From the NCBI GenBank assembly GCA_902514665.1, contig CABXRS010000004.1, positions 1-64,000 of the forward strand: 64,000 bases of DNA. Direction: 5' to 3'. Made by a program: the position numbers and the translations under genes. Every line of letters begins with the position of its first letter. The stretch's first letter is position 1. Positions 1 through 9,476 of the stretch are shown piece by piece. This stretch comes from an uncultured Pelagibacteraceae bacterium. Lineage in GTDB: Bacteria > Pseudomonadota > Alphaproteobacteria > Pelagibacterales > Pelagibacteraceae. The notes beneath the pieces are model-generated. The model saw only the letters and a program-made list of their open reading frames with translations. It was not told the origin of the DNA and searched no databases.

Positions 1-2238
1 GTTCTAACAGCTCATCCTACAGAGGTGAAAAGAAGAACTTTAATTCAAAAATATCATAAAATTATTGAAATTTTAGAGCAGAGAGACCTTTTTAAATCTT
101 ATCCCTCAAAAATTAAAATATTAGATAAACAATTGCGAGATGAATTTTCAATTATTTGGAACACAGATGATCTTAAAAGAACAAAACCGACACCATTTGA
201 TGAGGCAAGGTGGGGTCTAGCAATTATAGAGGATAGTCTTTGGGACACAATTCCAAAAGTATATAGAAGATTGAATTCTATTTTTGTTAAAAATATGAAC
301 AAAGGTTTACCAAAAAATTTTAATCCCATTCAATTTGGGTCATGGATGGGTGGTGATAGAGATGGAAATCCAAATGTAACATCTCAAGTTACCAAACAAG
401 TGATTTTATTATCAAGATGGGAAGCTGCAAAACTTTACGAAAAAACGTTGACTAAAATTATTAGATCTTACTCCATGAAAAAATGTTCAAAAAAAATATC
501 CAATCAAGTAGGAAAGTCTTTCGAACCTTATCGTGTCTTTCTAAGACCTCTAAGAGACAAAATAAGGTTGACTCATAGATCTATTGAACAATACTTAATT
601 GACAAAAAACCTTTGAACCAAAAAATTTTATTAAGATCCACTGAAGAAATCTTAAAGCCTTTAAGAGTTGTAAGAGAGTCGTTAGAGCAAAATCAAAATG
701 AAAATATTGCTAGTGGAGATTTGTTAGATCTTATGAGAAGAGCAAAGTGCTTTGGTATAAATCTAGCTAGATTAGATATTAGACAAGAGTCCTCGAGACA
801 TACTCAATTAATCGCTGAGTTAGTTAAAAAAAAATTTAATAGAAATTATTATAAATTTTCTGAGGATGAAAAAATTAATTTCTTAAAATCTAAATTACTT
901 TCAAAAAATAATTGTATAAACAATTTTAAATTTTCTAATAAAGAAAATAATGAAGTTTGGTCCACATTTAAAATACTTGCTGACGAACCTTCTGAATGTT
1001 TAGGTGCCTATGTGATTTCAATGACCACTTCTGCATCTGAAATTTTAGCAGTTTCATTTCTTCAAAAAGAAGCAAAAATAAAGCATAAATTAAGAGTTGT
1101 TCCGTTATTTGAAACGTTAGATGATTTAGTCAATGCAAGTAAAATAATCAAAAATTTGTTTTCAAAAAAATGGTACAGAAAATTAATAAACAATAAACAA
1201 GAAGTAATGATAGGTTACTCTGACTCTAGCAAAGATGCAGGTAAAATATGTGCAAGCTGGCATCAATATAAAGCGCAGGAGCAGATTGTTAAATTAGCAA
1301 AAAAATATAGCGTTAATACCAGTTTTTTTCATGGAAGAGGAGGTTCGCCAGGAAGAGGCGGAGGACCAATTCAAGCAACCCTAAGATCTCAACCACCAAA
1401 TTCTGTAAATGGAAAAATAAGAATTACAGACCAAGGTGAAGTTATTCAGCAAAAATATGGTTATGAACCAATTGCTGAATATAATTTGTGTAGTTACATT
1501 GGGGCAGTAACTGAGGCAACATTAAATCCACCACCAACACCAAAAACTGATTGGAGGTCACTAATTGAAAAAATGTCAGATATTTCAAAAAGTTCATATA
1601 GAAAAAATATCAATCAAAGTTCAGAATTTATAAAATATTTTAAAAATGTCACACCTCATCAAGCACTTGGTAAATTATCTATTGGATCCAGACCATCAAA
1701 AAGAAAGAATTTAGATAATATTAAAAGTTTGCGAGCTATACCTTGGGTATTCGCATGGACACAGATTAGATTAATGTTACCTGCGTGGTTAGGTAGCGCT
1801 GAAGCTTTAAGATATGCTTATATAAAAAAGTTTAGAAGGACTTTAATAGATATGGAAAAAAATTGGCCCTTTTTCAATTCAATGTTAGATATACTTGATA
1901 TGGTAATTACAAAAGCTGATCCAGAAATTTCAAAAATTTATGAGAAATACTTAGCAAATGAAAAACTAAAAAGAGTTGGAAAAAAACTTAGATTTCAATT
2001 TGAAGTAATAAAAAAATTAAATAAAAAAATTACTACAAAAGAAATTTTATTAACACGAAAACAATCTAGAGCATTAATAATTGTAAGAAATATATATTCA
2101 GAAGTACTAAATATCATACAGCCCATTGTGATCCACAAGCTTAAAAAAAATAAAAAAATATCTGATAAAAAAGATTTAAATGATGCACTTTTAACTTCAA
2201 TCGCAGGTATATCTGCAGCCATGAAAAATACTGGGTAA
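1..2238 (+). CDS. ppc: Phosphoenolpyruvate carboxylase, 5'-truncated by window edge
   Basis: Frame is open from base 1 (VLTAHPTEVKRRTLIQK, the PEPC TAHPTE motif); also FHGRGGSPGRGGGP and C-terminal MKNTG. The GTG start at 25 in the ORF track is an edge artefact. Confidence 0.97.
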   Translation, partial: VLTAHPTEVKRRTLIQKYHKIIEILEQRDLFKSYPSKIKILDKQLRDEFSIIWNTDDLKRTKPTPFDEARWGLAIIEDSLWDTIPKVYRRLNSIFVKNMNKGLPKNFNPIQFGSWMGGDRDGNPNVTSQVTKQVILLSRWEAAKLYEKTLTKIIRSYSMKKCSKKISNQVGKSFEPYRVFLRPLRDKIRLTHRSIEQYLIDKKPLNQKILLRSTEEILKPLRVVRESLEQNQNENIASGDLLDLMRRAKCFGINLARLDIRQESSRHTQLIAELVKKKFNRNYYKFSEDEKINFLKSKLLSKNNCINNFKFSNKENNEVWSTFKILADEPSECLGAYVISMTTSASEILAVSFLQKEAKIKHKLRVVPLFETLDDLVNASKIIKNLFSKKWYRKLINNKQEVMIGYSDSSKDAGKICASWHQYKAQEQIVKLAKKYSVNTSFFHGRGGSPGRGGGPIQATLRSQPPNSVNGKIRITDQGEVIQQKYGYEPIAEYNLCSYIGAVTEATLNPPPTPKTDWRSLIEKMSDISKSSYRKNINQSSEFIKYFKNVTPHQALGKLSIGSRPSKRKNLDNIKSLRAIPWVFAWTQIRLMLPAWLGSAEALRYAYIKKFRRTLIDMEKNWPFFNSMLDILDMVITKADPEISKIYEKYLANEKLKRVGKKLRFQFEVIKKLNKKITTKEILLTRKQSRALIIVRNIYSEVLNIIQPIVIHKLKKNKKISDKKDLNDALLTSIAGISAAMKNTG

Positions 2239-2945
2239 TGTTTGAGTTTTTAATAGCTTTTGGTGCAGGATTAATAAGTTTTTTATCACCCTGTGTGTTA
2301 CCTTTAATTCCAGGATATGTTTCGTATATTTCGGGCCAATCACTTCAAGAAATATTAGAGTCAAAAAAAACAAATTTTTTTCCTCTTGTCTTATTTTGTT
2401 TAGGGTTTTCAACTGTATTTGTATTATTAGGCGCTTCGGCATCTTTTTTAGGGCAAGCACTTTTACAAAACTCTGAAATTCTACGAATTATTGCAGGAAT
2501 AATTATTGTAATATTTTCATTTCAGTTACTAGGTATAATTAATATTTCTTATCTAAATTTTGAAAAAAGATTTGATGCAAAAGAGTCTAGAAATATTTTG
2601 TTTCCATATGTAATTGGTCTTGCATTTGGTTTTGGGTGGACTCCTTGTATTGGACCTATTTTAGGCTCCATCTTAGCTTTAGCCTCTATTGAAGAAACAT
2701 TATCAAGAGCAATAATATTACTAATATCTTACTCTTTAGGTCTTGCTATACCTTTTGTATTGTCAGGATATTTAATTCAAAGATTTTTATTATTTTCTAA
2801 AAATTTTAGAAAAAACATAAATTTAATCTCAAAAATAGGTGGAATAACTCTTTTAGTTACAGGTATTTTAATTTTAACTAATCAATTACAGGCAATTGGT
2901 TTTTATATAATTAAAGTTTTTCCTTTTATGCAAAATTTCGGCTAA
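2238..2945 (+). CDS. ccdA: Cytochrome c biogenesis protein CcdA/DsbD transmembrane family
   Basis: GLISFLSPCVLPLIPGYVSYISG and GFGWTPCIGPILGSIL motifs; start overlaps ppc stop (TAATG). Confidence 0.93.
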   Translation: MFEFLIAFGAGLISFLSPCVLPLIPGYVSYISGQSLQEILESKKTNFFPLVLFCLGFSTVFVLLGASASFLGQALLQNSEILRIIAGIIIVIFSFQLLGIINISYLNFEKRFDAKESRNILFPYVIGLAFGFGWTPCIGPILGSILALASIEETLSRAIILLISYSLGLAIPFVLSGYLIQRFLLFSKNFRKNINLISKIGGITLLVTGILILTNQLQAIGFYIIKVFPFMQNFG

Positions 2946-2954
2946 AAAGAAGAG

Positions 2955-3542
2955 ATGAAAATCTATCAGATAGACTCAAGTGCGAGAAAAAAAGGCTCAA
3001 CCTCAAGAGCTTTAGCCAAAAAATTATTAGATAAAATAAAGAAGCCTGGAGATGAAGTTTTATACAGGGATTTAGATGAAGAAATGCTTTTTGTAAGTGG
3101 CCTTACTGAGTCAGGGATGAAAATTGATGAAAAAGATCAAACGGAACATCATAAAAAAATGTTTGAATTATCAGATCAACTTGTAAAAGAACTTAAGGAA
3201 AGTGATATTATTATTATTTCAGCTCCAATTTATAATTACGGTCCACCGGCTACATTAAAAGCTTGGTCAGACCTGGCAGCTAGAATTGGAGAAACTTTTA
3301 AGTTTAAACCCAATGGAAGAAGAGAAGGACTACTAAAAAATAAACAAGCTTATTTAGTAATCACTTCAGGTGGCACAAAACTTAACAGTGCTGAAGATTT
3401 TTTAACTCCATGGCTAAAATTTATTTTAAATTTTTTTGGAATAGAGAAGGTAGAAGTAATCAGTGCTGATCAAATGGCTCTTGATTATGATAAATCGATT
3501 AAAGCTGCAGAAGCACAAATTGAGAGTTTATTCAAAAATTGA
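2955..3542 (+). CDS. Flavodoxin-fold FMN-dependent NADH-azoreductase / NAD(P)H oxidoreductase
   Basis: SAPIYNYGPPATLKAWSDLAARIGETFKF motif; AzoR-like length. Confidence 0.85.
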   Translation: MKIYQIDSSARKKGSTSRALAKKLLDKIKKPGDEVLYRDLDEEMLFVSGLTESGMKIDEKDQTEHHKKMFELSDQLVKELKESDIIIISAPIYNYGPPATLKAWSDLAARIGETFKFKPNGRREGLLKNKQAYLVITSGGTKLNSAEDFLTPWLKFILNFFGIEKVEVISADQMALDYDKSIKAAEAQIESLFKN

Positions 3543-3600
3543 AAGATATAAATTAAAAAATTAGCTTTAACCAAAATTAATTTGATAGTAAGAGTTCATT

Positions 3601-4404
3601 GTGCATTATTTAGATAAAAAAAAATACAAAATATTTGCTAATTTTTTAAATCAATTAGCAAAAGAACTTACTAATTTTTATTATTCTAAATTAAATAGAA
3701 CTTTTAAAGTTTCAAATAAACTAAAAGGAAAAGGCTACGACCCCGTAACAACATCAGACAAGGCCTTTGAAAAATTTATAAGATTAAAAATAAAAAAAAA
3801 ATTTCCAAATCATCAAATAATAGGAGAAGAGTTTGGACATAAAAAATCAAAGAGTGAATTTACCTGGGTAATTGATCCTATAGATGGAACAAGATCATTT
3901 GTAATAGGAAATCCTACTTGGAGTAATTTAATTTCTTTAAATTATAAAGGTACTCCAGTTTTAGGATTAGCTAATTTTCCAGTTTTGAAAAAATATTATT
4001 TAAATTATTCTGATAAATCAGCGTATGTAGTAGAAAATGGAAAAAAAAGAAAAATTCATGTAAATAAAAAAGCTACTTTTAGAAATGTTAGAGTGTCTGC
4101 AGCATTTCATGGATCTTTATCTTTAAATAAACAAAAAAAAATTCCTCAAATTTTAAAATTAATGCAGTTTCCGTGCAGTGATGCTTTAAGCTACTCACAT
4201 TTAGCTGAGGGTAGACTGGATATTGTTATTCAATGTTCTAACAAAATTTGGGATATTCATCCATTAATACCAGTTATTAAAGCTGCAGGCGGATACTTAA
4301 ACACTTGGAATAATAAAGATGCAATTAAAGGTGGCAACATTTTAGTTTCCTCGAATAAAACTATTCATCAAAAATTTTTGAAATTACTAAAACCTGTTAG
4401 TTAA
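3601..4404 (+). CDS. hisN: Inositol-monophosphatase-family phosphatase, probable histidinol-phosphatase
   Basis: GEEFG and DPIDGTRSF metal-binding motifs; IWDIHPLIPVIKAAGG C-terminal motif. Confidence 0.8.
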   Translation: MHYLDKKKYKIFANFLNQLAKELTNFYYSKLNRTFKVSNKLKGKGYDPVTTSDKAFEKFIRLKIKKKFPNHQIIGEEFGHKKSKSEFTWVIDPIDGTRSFVIGNPTWSNLISLNYKGTPVLGLANFPVLKKYYLNYSDKSAYVVENGKKRKIHVNKKATFRNVRVSAAFHGSLSLNKQKKIPQILKLMQFPCSDALSYSHLAEGRLDIVIQCSNKIWDIHPLIPVIKAAGGYLNTWNNKDAIKGGNILVSSNKTIHQKFLKLLKPVS

Positions 4405-4416
4405 TTTTAGTTAATT

Positions 4417-4770
4417 ATGAATTTAGAGTATATTTTTAAAATATTGCATAAAGAAGAGTGGACTAAAGCAAAAAATAGTGGTGTTTATTCTGGTTCATCA
4501 AAGGATTTAGAGGATGGATATATTCATTTTTCTGAGGAGGATCAAGTTTTAGAAACTTTAAAAAAATACTACTCTAAACAGAATGATTTAATCTTATTAA
4601 AAGTACATACTTTACATCTTGATCATTTACTTTGGGAGCAAGCCTCTAATGGTGATATGTATCCTCATTTATATTCGCCTCTTGATATAAAAAATGTGAA
4701 AGATGAATTTGAATTAATCTTGAATGAAAATGGAATTCATCAATTACCAGAAAATTTTAAAAACTATTAA
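4417..4770 (+). CDS. DUF952 family protein
   Basis: IFKILHKEEW...DGYIHFSEEDQV...LLWEQASNGDMYPHLY pattern typical of DUF952. Confidence 0.85.
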   Translation: MNLEYIFKILHKEEWTKAKNSGVYSGSSKDLEDGYIHFSEEDQVLETLKKYYSKQNDLILLKVHTLHLDHLLWEQASNGDMYPHLYSPLDIKNVKDEFELILNENGIHQLPENFKNY

Positions 4771-4776
4771 AGTTTA

Positions 4777-5112
4777 TTAACTTATTCTACCCAAATAATT
4801 GACCATCACTACACCAATTATAATTAATATTATTCCAATTATTCCATAGATATTTGGAATTTGGTTAAATTTAAGTACAGCAAATAGAACAACCCCTGTT
4901 ACAGTTAATCCACTATAAGTAGAATAAGCAAACCCAACGGGAAGAGCAGACATAGCCTTCGCTATTGAAAACATAGTAATACACATAAATAATATACATA
5001 AGAACGATGGAGTAAATTTTGTAAAACCATCAGAAATTTTAGCAAGACTGTTTGAGGCTATTCCAAATATAATCCCATTTGCTAAAAATAAATATCCTAA
5101 AAAAGGTTTCAT
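4777..5112 (-). CDS. SMR (EmrE-like) family membrane protein
   Basis: Four TM segments; ISDGFTKFTPS, PVGFAYSTYSGL and LIIIGVVMVN SMR motifs. Confidence 0.88.
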   Translation of the reverse strand: MKPFLGYLFLANGIIFGIASNSLAKISDGFTKFTPSFLCILFMCITMFSIAKAMSALPVGFAYSTYSGLTVTGVVLFAVLKFNQIPNIYGIIGIILIIIGVVMVNYLGRIS

Positions 5113-5114
5113 AG

Positions 5115-5339
5115 TTAATCTATTGTAATTTTATCTATGAGAGATCTTATCATTGGTGCTATTAAAATAGCAGCTATTAGAGCAACAGGAAAAGCAAACA
5201 TCCAAGAATAAAACCACCTTCCAAAAAATCCATCTGTTAAACTTGTATTAACAGCTACAACAACACCACTCATAATTAAACTCATTCCAAAAGACATTAA
5301 GAAAATAAAAATAAATTGTGCATATTTTTTTTTAATCAT
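5115..5339 (-). CDS. DUF2798-like two-TM membrane protein
   Basis: Short protein with FIFLMSFGMSLIMSGVVVAVNT...FFGRWFYSWMFAFPVALIAAILIAPMIR pattern. Confidence 0.75.
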   Translation of the reverse strand: MIKKKYAQFIFIFLMSFGMSLIMSGVVVAVNTSLTDGFFGRWFYSWMFAFPVALIAAILIAPMIRSLIDKITID

Positions 5340-5341
5340 AT

Positions 5342-5674
5342 TTAATTATTTCCTAATAAGTTAACCATTAACACTCCAATGATTATCAGAGCTAATCCAA
5401 TTAATGAATATAAATTTGGTATCTGATTAAATCTGATAACACCAACGATTACAGTTGCTATGATTGTTAATCCTGCAAATGACGCATAGGTTATTCCCAT
5501 TGGTATATTTTTCATCACCAAAGAAAGTGCATACATACATAGAACTATAGTAATTGCTGTAATGATACTTGGAAAGAGAAGGGTAAATCCATCAGCACTT
5601 TTTGCAAAACTATTTGAAGTAACACCTAGGAAAACAGCAATTCCTAGAAAAAGATAGGAAGTAGCGAGACTCAT
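5342..5674 (-). CDS. SMR (EmrE-like) family membrane protein, paralogue of 4777..5112
   Basis: Shared SNSxAKxxDGFT, RFNQIPNLYxxIG and LIIIGVxMVN motifs with neighbour. Confidence 0.88.
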   Translation of the reverse strand: MSLATSYLFLGIAVFLGVTSNSFAKSADGFTLLFPSIITAITIVLCMYALSLVMKNIPMGITYASFAGLTIIATVIVGVIRFNQIPNLYSLIGLALIIIGVLMVNLLGNN

Positions 5675-5712
5675 TTAGTAACTTTAAATGAAATCTCGCT
5701 AAATTTATATAA

Positions 5713-6033
5713 TTATTTAGGTATTGGAGTAGCGCCTGTCTCCAAGCTTGCTATTTTGCCATCTTTATATTTGTAAACAGCCATCACAGCTTCAACATTA
5801 CCATCATTAAATGTTACAAAAGCATGATGAACACCTACTTCATCATTTTCGTAAACTATTCTTACTTTATCTTGATTAATGTCACCACTCATAGCCCACT
5901 TCATTACGTCACTTTTAGTTAAAACATTTCCTGACTTATGCATTGTAAATTTAAAATCATCATGCAAAAGTTCATTCATTGCTGCTTCATCTTTGTTTTT
6001 CAAAGCAGCGCTATATTTTTCTAATATCGACAT
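5713..6033 (-). CDS. SnoaL/NTF2-like small protein
   Basis: YSAALKNKDEAAMNELLHDDFKFTMHKSG pattern; NTF2 fold length. Confidence 0.7.
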   Translation of the reverse strand: MSILEKYSAALKNKDEAAMNELLHDDFKFTMHKSGNVLTKSDVMKWAMSGDINQDKVRIVYENDEVGVHHAFVTFNDGNVEAVMAVYKYKDGKIASLETGATPIPK

Positions 6034-6035
6034 TT

Positions 6036-6326
6036 TTATGCTCCTTGTATTATTATCCCATTAGTATTTGCGTTAACTAATCGGATTTTTTTTATTGGTT
6101 GATATTCTTCCGAATTGTACCATTCCAATGCTTTTTCATAAGAAGGAAACTTTATTACTACAGTTCTGCTATATTGCCAAGTTCCTTCAATAATTTGGTT
6201 TGTGCCTCCTCTAACTATGTAATCACCACCAAATTTTTCTGCAATTGGTTTAACTTTTTCAACATATTCCTTGTAATCTTCTGGATGAGTTACCTCTATG
6301 TTAAAAATAGCATAGCCAGCTTGCAT
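6036..6326 (-). CDS. DUF1330 family protein
   Basis: YVEKVKPIAEKFGGDYIVRGG...VVIKFPSYEKALEWYNSEEYQPIKKIR is the DUF1330 signature. Confidence 0.9.
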   Translation of the reverse strand: MQAGYAIFNIEVTHPEDYKEYVEKVKPIAEKFGGDYIVRGGTNQIIEGTWQYSRTVVIKFPSYEKALEWYNSEEYQPIKKIRLVNANTNGIIIQGA

Positions 6327-6340
6327 TTTTAATTATTAAC

Positions 6341-6631
6341 TTAAAGAGTTATCTCAGACATTTCCCAAAGCTGAGAACTTTCGATGCATTCTTCATAAAT
6401 CGCTTTACCTTCAGGATGATTTCCAGATACAAACTCTTTCATTCCAGCTTCATTGTGAACTGTAACCTTAAACAACATGCCTGTTTTATCTGGTTTCATT
6501 GCACCTATAGTTTTTTCTGGGTAGGCAACACTTTTTCTTACACCCATACCTTCATCAGACTGCATCCATCCCATGAAAGTCTCCATTTTACCTTCTTTAA
6601 AATTTACTAATGCTAACATTTCTTTTTCCAT
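6341..6631 (-). CDS. Small alpha/beta-barrel-like hypothetical protein
   Basis: Intact ORF with good spacing in a co-directional run of small genes; fold assignment tentative. Confidence 0.55.
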   Translation of the reverse strand: MEKEMLALVNFKEGKMETFMGWMQSDEGMGVRKSVAYPEKTIGAMKPDKTGMLFKVTVHNEAGMKEFVSGNHPEGKAIYEECIESSQLWEMSEITL

Positions 6632-6731
6632 TTTTTCTCCTATTGTTAATTTAATATAAAGTTTGTACTACTTTTTTTTATTTATTATTGTAAATCAATC
6701 TAATGATTATTCAATTGTTTCAATAAATTTA

Positions 6732-7217
6732 TTATTTCATTAATGTGTATTCGCCCTTCATAAAATTTGAGGAGTGTACCTTGCCTTCTTGGGCTGAATT
6801 AATTTGTGTATAACCTGTTGTTCCACTACATGTTATTCCTTCATATTTTCCAGTTCCTCCTATACACTTAAATGTACCATTCATTGGCTTTCCTAGTTGG
6901 ATTTCATAATAAGTGAATATTGAATCTCCATCTATTAAATTTATTTTACAATGACCCATTTCAAATCCCTTTCCTGGGATTGTGCCTGCTCCAAGACAAT
7001 ATTGTGATGAGTTATTCAAAAATTTTGTATCTTCTACTGCCATAAATCCACCAATACCTTCATAGGTATAGGTCAGAAAATTACCTTTATCATCATTAAT
7101 TAACTTTCCATCTGCAACAAAAAAACCTTTAAGATCAATTTTTCCTTTATGACCGTCTGCAAAACTTGATGTTGTAAATATTATAAACATCATAATTAAA
7201 TATATTTTTTTCACCAT
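6732..7217 (-). CDS. Exported hypothetical protein, predicted beta-rich
   Basis: N-terminal signal peptide (KKIYLIMMFIIFTTSSFADG) and Gly/Thr/Tyr-rich beta pattern. Confidence 0.6.
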   Translation of the reverse strand: MVKKIYLIMMFIIFTTSSFADGHKGKIDLKGFFVADGKLINDDKGNFLTYTYEGIGGFMAVEDTKFLNNSSQYCLGAGTIPGKGFEMGHCKINLIDGDSIFTYYEIQLGKPMNGTFKCIGGTGKYEGITCSGTTGYTQINSAQEGKVHSSNFMKGEYTLMK

Positions 7218-7236
7218 TACCTATCTGTTATTATTT

Positions 7237-7506
7237 TTAGTCTGAACATACAATCATTACTGTTGTCTCTTGTTTATGGCCAGACTCCAGAATTACTTTA
7301 GCATTCTCTGGATTCTGCATAAATTTTTGCATAGTGTCTGCTGCTGGTGTTTCCATCACAATATGTACCTTATTTGGATTTTCTATTTCATTACCAACGT
7401 AAATAGTTTTGATACCTGCTGCTTCTCTTGGGCCAGAGTGTTCATCAAACATTTTTTTCCAGTGAGCCCAGTCATTTACCTCAAAATTACCTACCATTTT
7501 AACCAT
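7237..7506 (-). CDS. Small dimeric alpha/beta-barrel-like protein (DUF3764-like)
   Basis: Start re-assigned from the track: GGAGGATAAG-ATG gives MVKMVGNFEV at 7506, removing the overlap with the upstream gene. Confidence 0.65.
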   Translation of the reverse strand: MVKMVGNFEVNDWAHWKKMFDEHSGPREAAGIKTIYVGNEIENPNKVHIVMETPAADTMQKFMQNPENAKVILESGHKQETTVMIVCSD

Positions 7507-7507
7507 C

Positions 7508-7894
7508 TTATCCTCCGTAAATTGTTTTTGAAGTTTCCTCCACTTTCTCTTTACCATTTGGTATTAATTTGAAAATAAATGCATAACAATTATCCATTAA
7601 ATTTTCTTGATAAGGTTTACCAAACATTTCATCAACAGTAGAATTTATACTTGAATTTATTTTATCTTCTAAAATGCCCTCATTTGTTAGAAATTCTCTA
7701 GTTACTTTTGCTGCAGCAAGACTATTTTCTTTATAAGCAAGATCTCCATTTGGCAGTTCACCTTGTTTAATAAATTGAGTTGATGTAAAAATTCCAGCAC
7801 ATCTTAAAGTCTCAGATATTTCTTTATTACTTATTTTTGCATGTGAAGTTGCTGTTAGTAAAACCAATAAAAGCGTAAAAATTATTTTTTTCAT
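7508..7894 (-). CDS. Exported hypothetical protein
   Basis: Signal peptide MKKIIFTLLLVLLTATSHA. Confidence 0.6.
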   Translation of the reverse strand: MKKIIFTLLLVLLTATSHAKISNKEISETLRCAGIFTSTQFIKQGELPNGDLAYKENSLAAAKVTREFLTNEGILEDKINSSINSTVDEMFGKPYQENLMDNCYAFIFKLIPNGKEKVEETSKTIYGG

Positions 7895-8061
7895 TATTTT
7901 TTTCTTATAAGTTTTATTTGATTTAACTATATGAAAAGACTTTTACATTTTCTATAATTAATTTCTTGTGTTTATAACGCGCGACAGATATGCATTTTTA
8001 GAGTAAAAAAAATTTTGATTAAGCTATTATAATTAATTTAAATATTTTATATTAATTATTT

Positions 8062-8478
8062 ATGATCGAAAAATTTAATGGAATTGTTTATTTAATCATT
8101 TTTGTTGTTCATTTCCTTGTTTACGCAGTTTATGCTTTCAGAGCTATAGTAGGAACCAAGAGTTTTATGGATCAATATAATATCGATCATTCGGCAGCTG
8201 TGATTACAAGATTTTTTGGAGCTCCTTTTGTTGGGTCTTTCTTAATGGCTCTTTATATTATGTTCGTCAGAGATGGTGGAGTTAATGGAACTTGGGCATT
8301 CTTTAATTTAGTATTTGTTCAAAATTTAATGTATTTGATATTCGGCATTTATACTATTTACATAAATAAACTTGGACACACTGAAAAGACCAATAGTGAA
8401 GGTGTGATAGCTGCTCTAGTGCTTACAATTTTAAGTGCTATTCTTACTTACGGATTAGCTGATAAAATTTATATTTAA
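8062..8478 (+). CDS. Four-TM hypothetical membrane protein
   Basis: Intact ORF with four hydrophobic segments. Confidence 0.6.
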   Translation: MIEKFNGIVYLIIFVVHFLVYAVYAFRAIVGTKSFMDQYNIDHSAAVITRFFGAPFVGSFLMALYIMFVRDGGVNGTWAFFNLVFVQNLMYLIFGIYTIYINKLGHTEKTNSEGVIAALVLTILSAILTYGLADKIYI

Positions 8479-9476
8479 AACCAATTAGGAATCGGCAAAC
8501 CCTTTTCTTCTAAAAATTTTTTATTAAACATTTTAGTTGCGTATTTGTCACTTCTATCACAAAGAATAGTTACAATAGTTTTTCCTGGCCCTAACTCTTT
8601 TCCCATTCTTATTGCTCCTGCAATATTTATTCCACAGCTTGTGCCTAAACTTAATCCCTCGTTTTGAATTAAATCATATAAAATAGGCAGAGCTTCGTGG
8701 TCATCAATAGAATATGCGTCATCAATTTTGGCTTCATCAAAGTTAGCAGTCACTCTACTGGAACCAATACCTTCAGTAATTGATCCACCTTCTGATTTTA
8801 GTTCACCATTTTTAATGTAATTATAAAGAGCAGAGCCTTTTGGATCTGACAAATAAATTTTTATATCTTTATTTTTTTCTTTTAGAGCATTACTAACACC
8901 TGATATTGTACCTCCGGTGCCCGAAGAACAAACAAAACCATCTACTTTACCGTCGGTTTGTTTCCATATTTCTTGACCTGTCCCTTCATAATGTCCTTTG
9001 GCATTTGCAGTATTATCAAACTGGTTAGCCCAAATTACTCCATTGTTATTTGTGGGTCTTAGTTCATCAGCAAGTTTAGCTGCTACTTTTACAAAGTTGT
9101 TGTCATCTTTATAAGGCTTAGGTGGAACTAATCTTAATTCAGCTCCAAGGTTTCTAAGTAAATCTTTTTTTTCTTGAGTTTGGTTATCATTCATTACAAT
9201 TATTGTTTTATAACCAAGAGAATTTCCTAAAAGACCTAAGCCAATTCCTGTGTTCCCAGCTGTTCCCTCAACAACAGTTCCACCTTTAGAAATTAATTTT
9301 TTTTCTTGAGCGTCTTTTATTAGTGCAAGTGCAGCTCTATCTTTTACAGATCCTCCGGGGTTTAAAAATTCTGCTTTTCCATAAATGTTACACCCAGTAA
9401 TTTCAGAAGCTGATCTAAGTTTAATTAGTGGGGTATTTCCAATTCCAGAAATAAAATCATTTTGTAAATCATTCAT
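8475..9476 (-). CDS. cysK: Cysteine synthase A / PLP-dependent beta-synthase
   Basis: NPGGSVKDRAALALI PLP lysine motif; EGTAGNTGIGLG; SSGTGGTISGVS. Confidence 0.92.
   Translation of the reverse strand: MNDLQNDFISGIGNTPLIKLRSASEITGCNIYGKAEFLNPGGSVKDRAALALIKDAQEKKLISKGGTVVEGTAGNTGIGLGLLGNSLGYKTIIVMNDNQTQEKKDLLRNLGAELRLVPPKPYKDDNNFVKVAAKLADELRPTNNNGVIWANQFDNTANAKGHYEGTGQEIWKQTDGKVDGFVCSSGTGGTISGVSNALKEKNKDIKIYLSDPKGSALYNYIKNGELKSEGGSITEGIGSSRVTANFDEAKIDDAYSIDDHEALPILYDLIQNEGLSLGTSCGINIAGAIRMGKELGPGKTIVTILCDRSDKYATKMFNKKFLEEKGLPIPNWF

Noticed and set aside
25-27. GTG at 25 as the ppc start codon
   Set aside because: The frame is open from base 1 and the conserved TAHPTE motif lies upstream of this GTG, so the gene is cut by the window edge.
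99-2460. Antisense ORFs such as 99..329, 1995..2222 and 2197..2460, plus similar small ORFs elsewhere in the track
   Set aside because: They lie wholly opposite strong genes, lack recognisable domains, and are expected by chance at this length.
7507-7557. Overlap of the 7237..7557 ORF with 7508..7894
   Set aside because: Artefact of an upstream in-frame ATG; a strong GGAGGA site places the real start at 7506.
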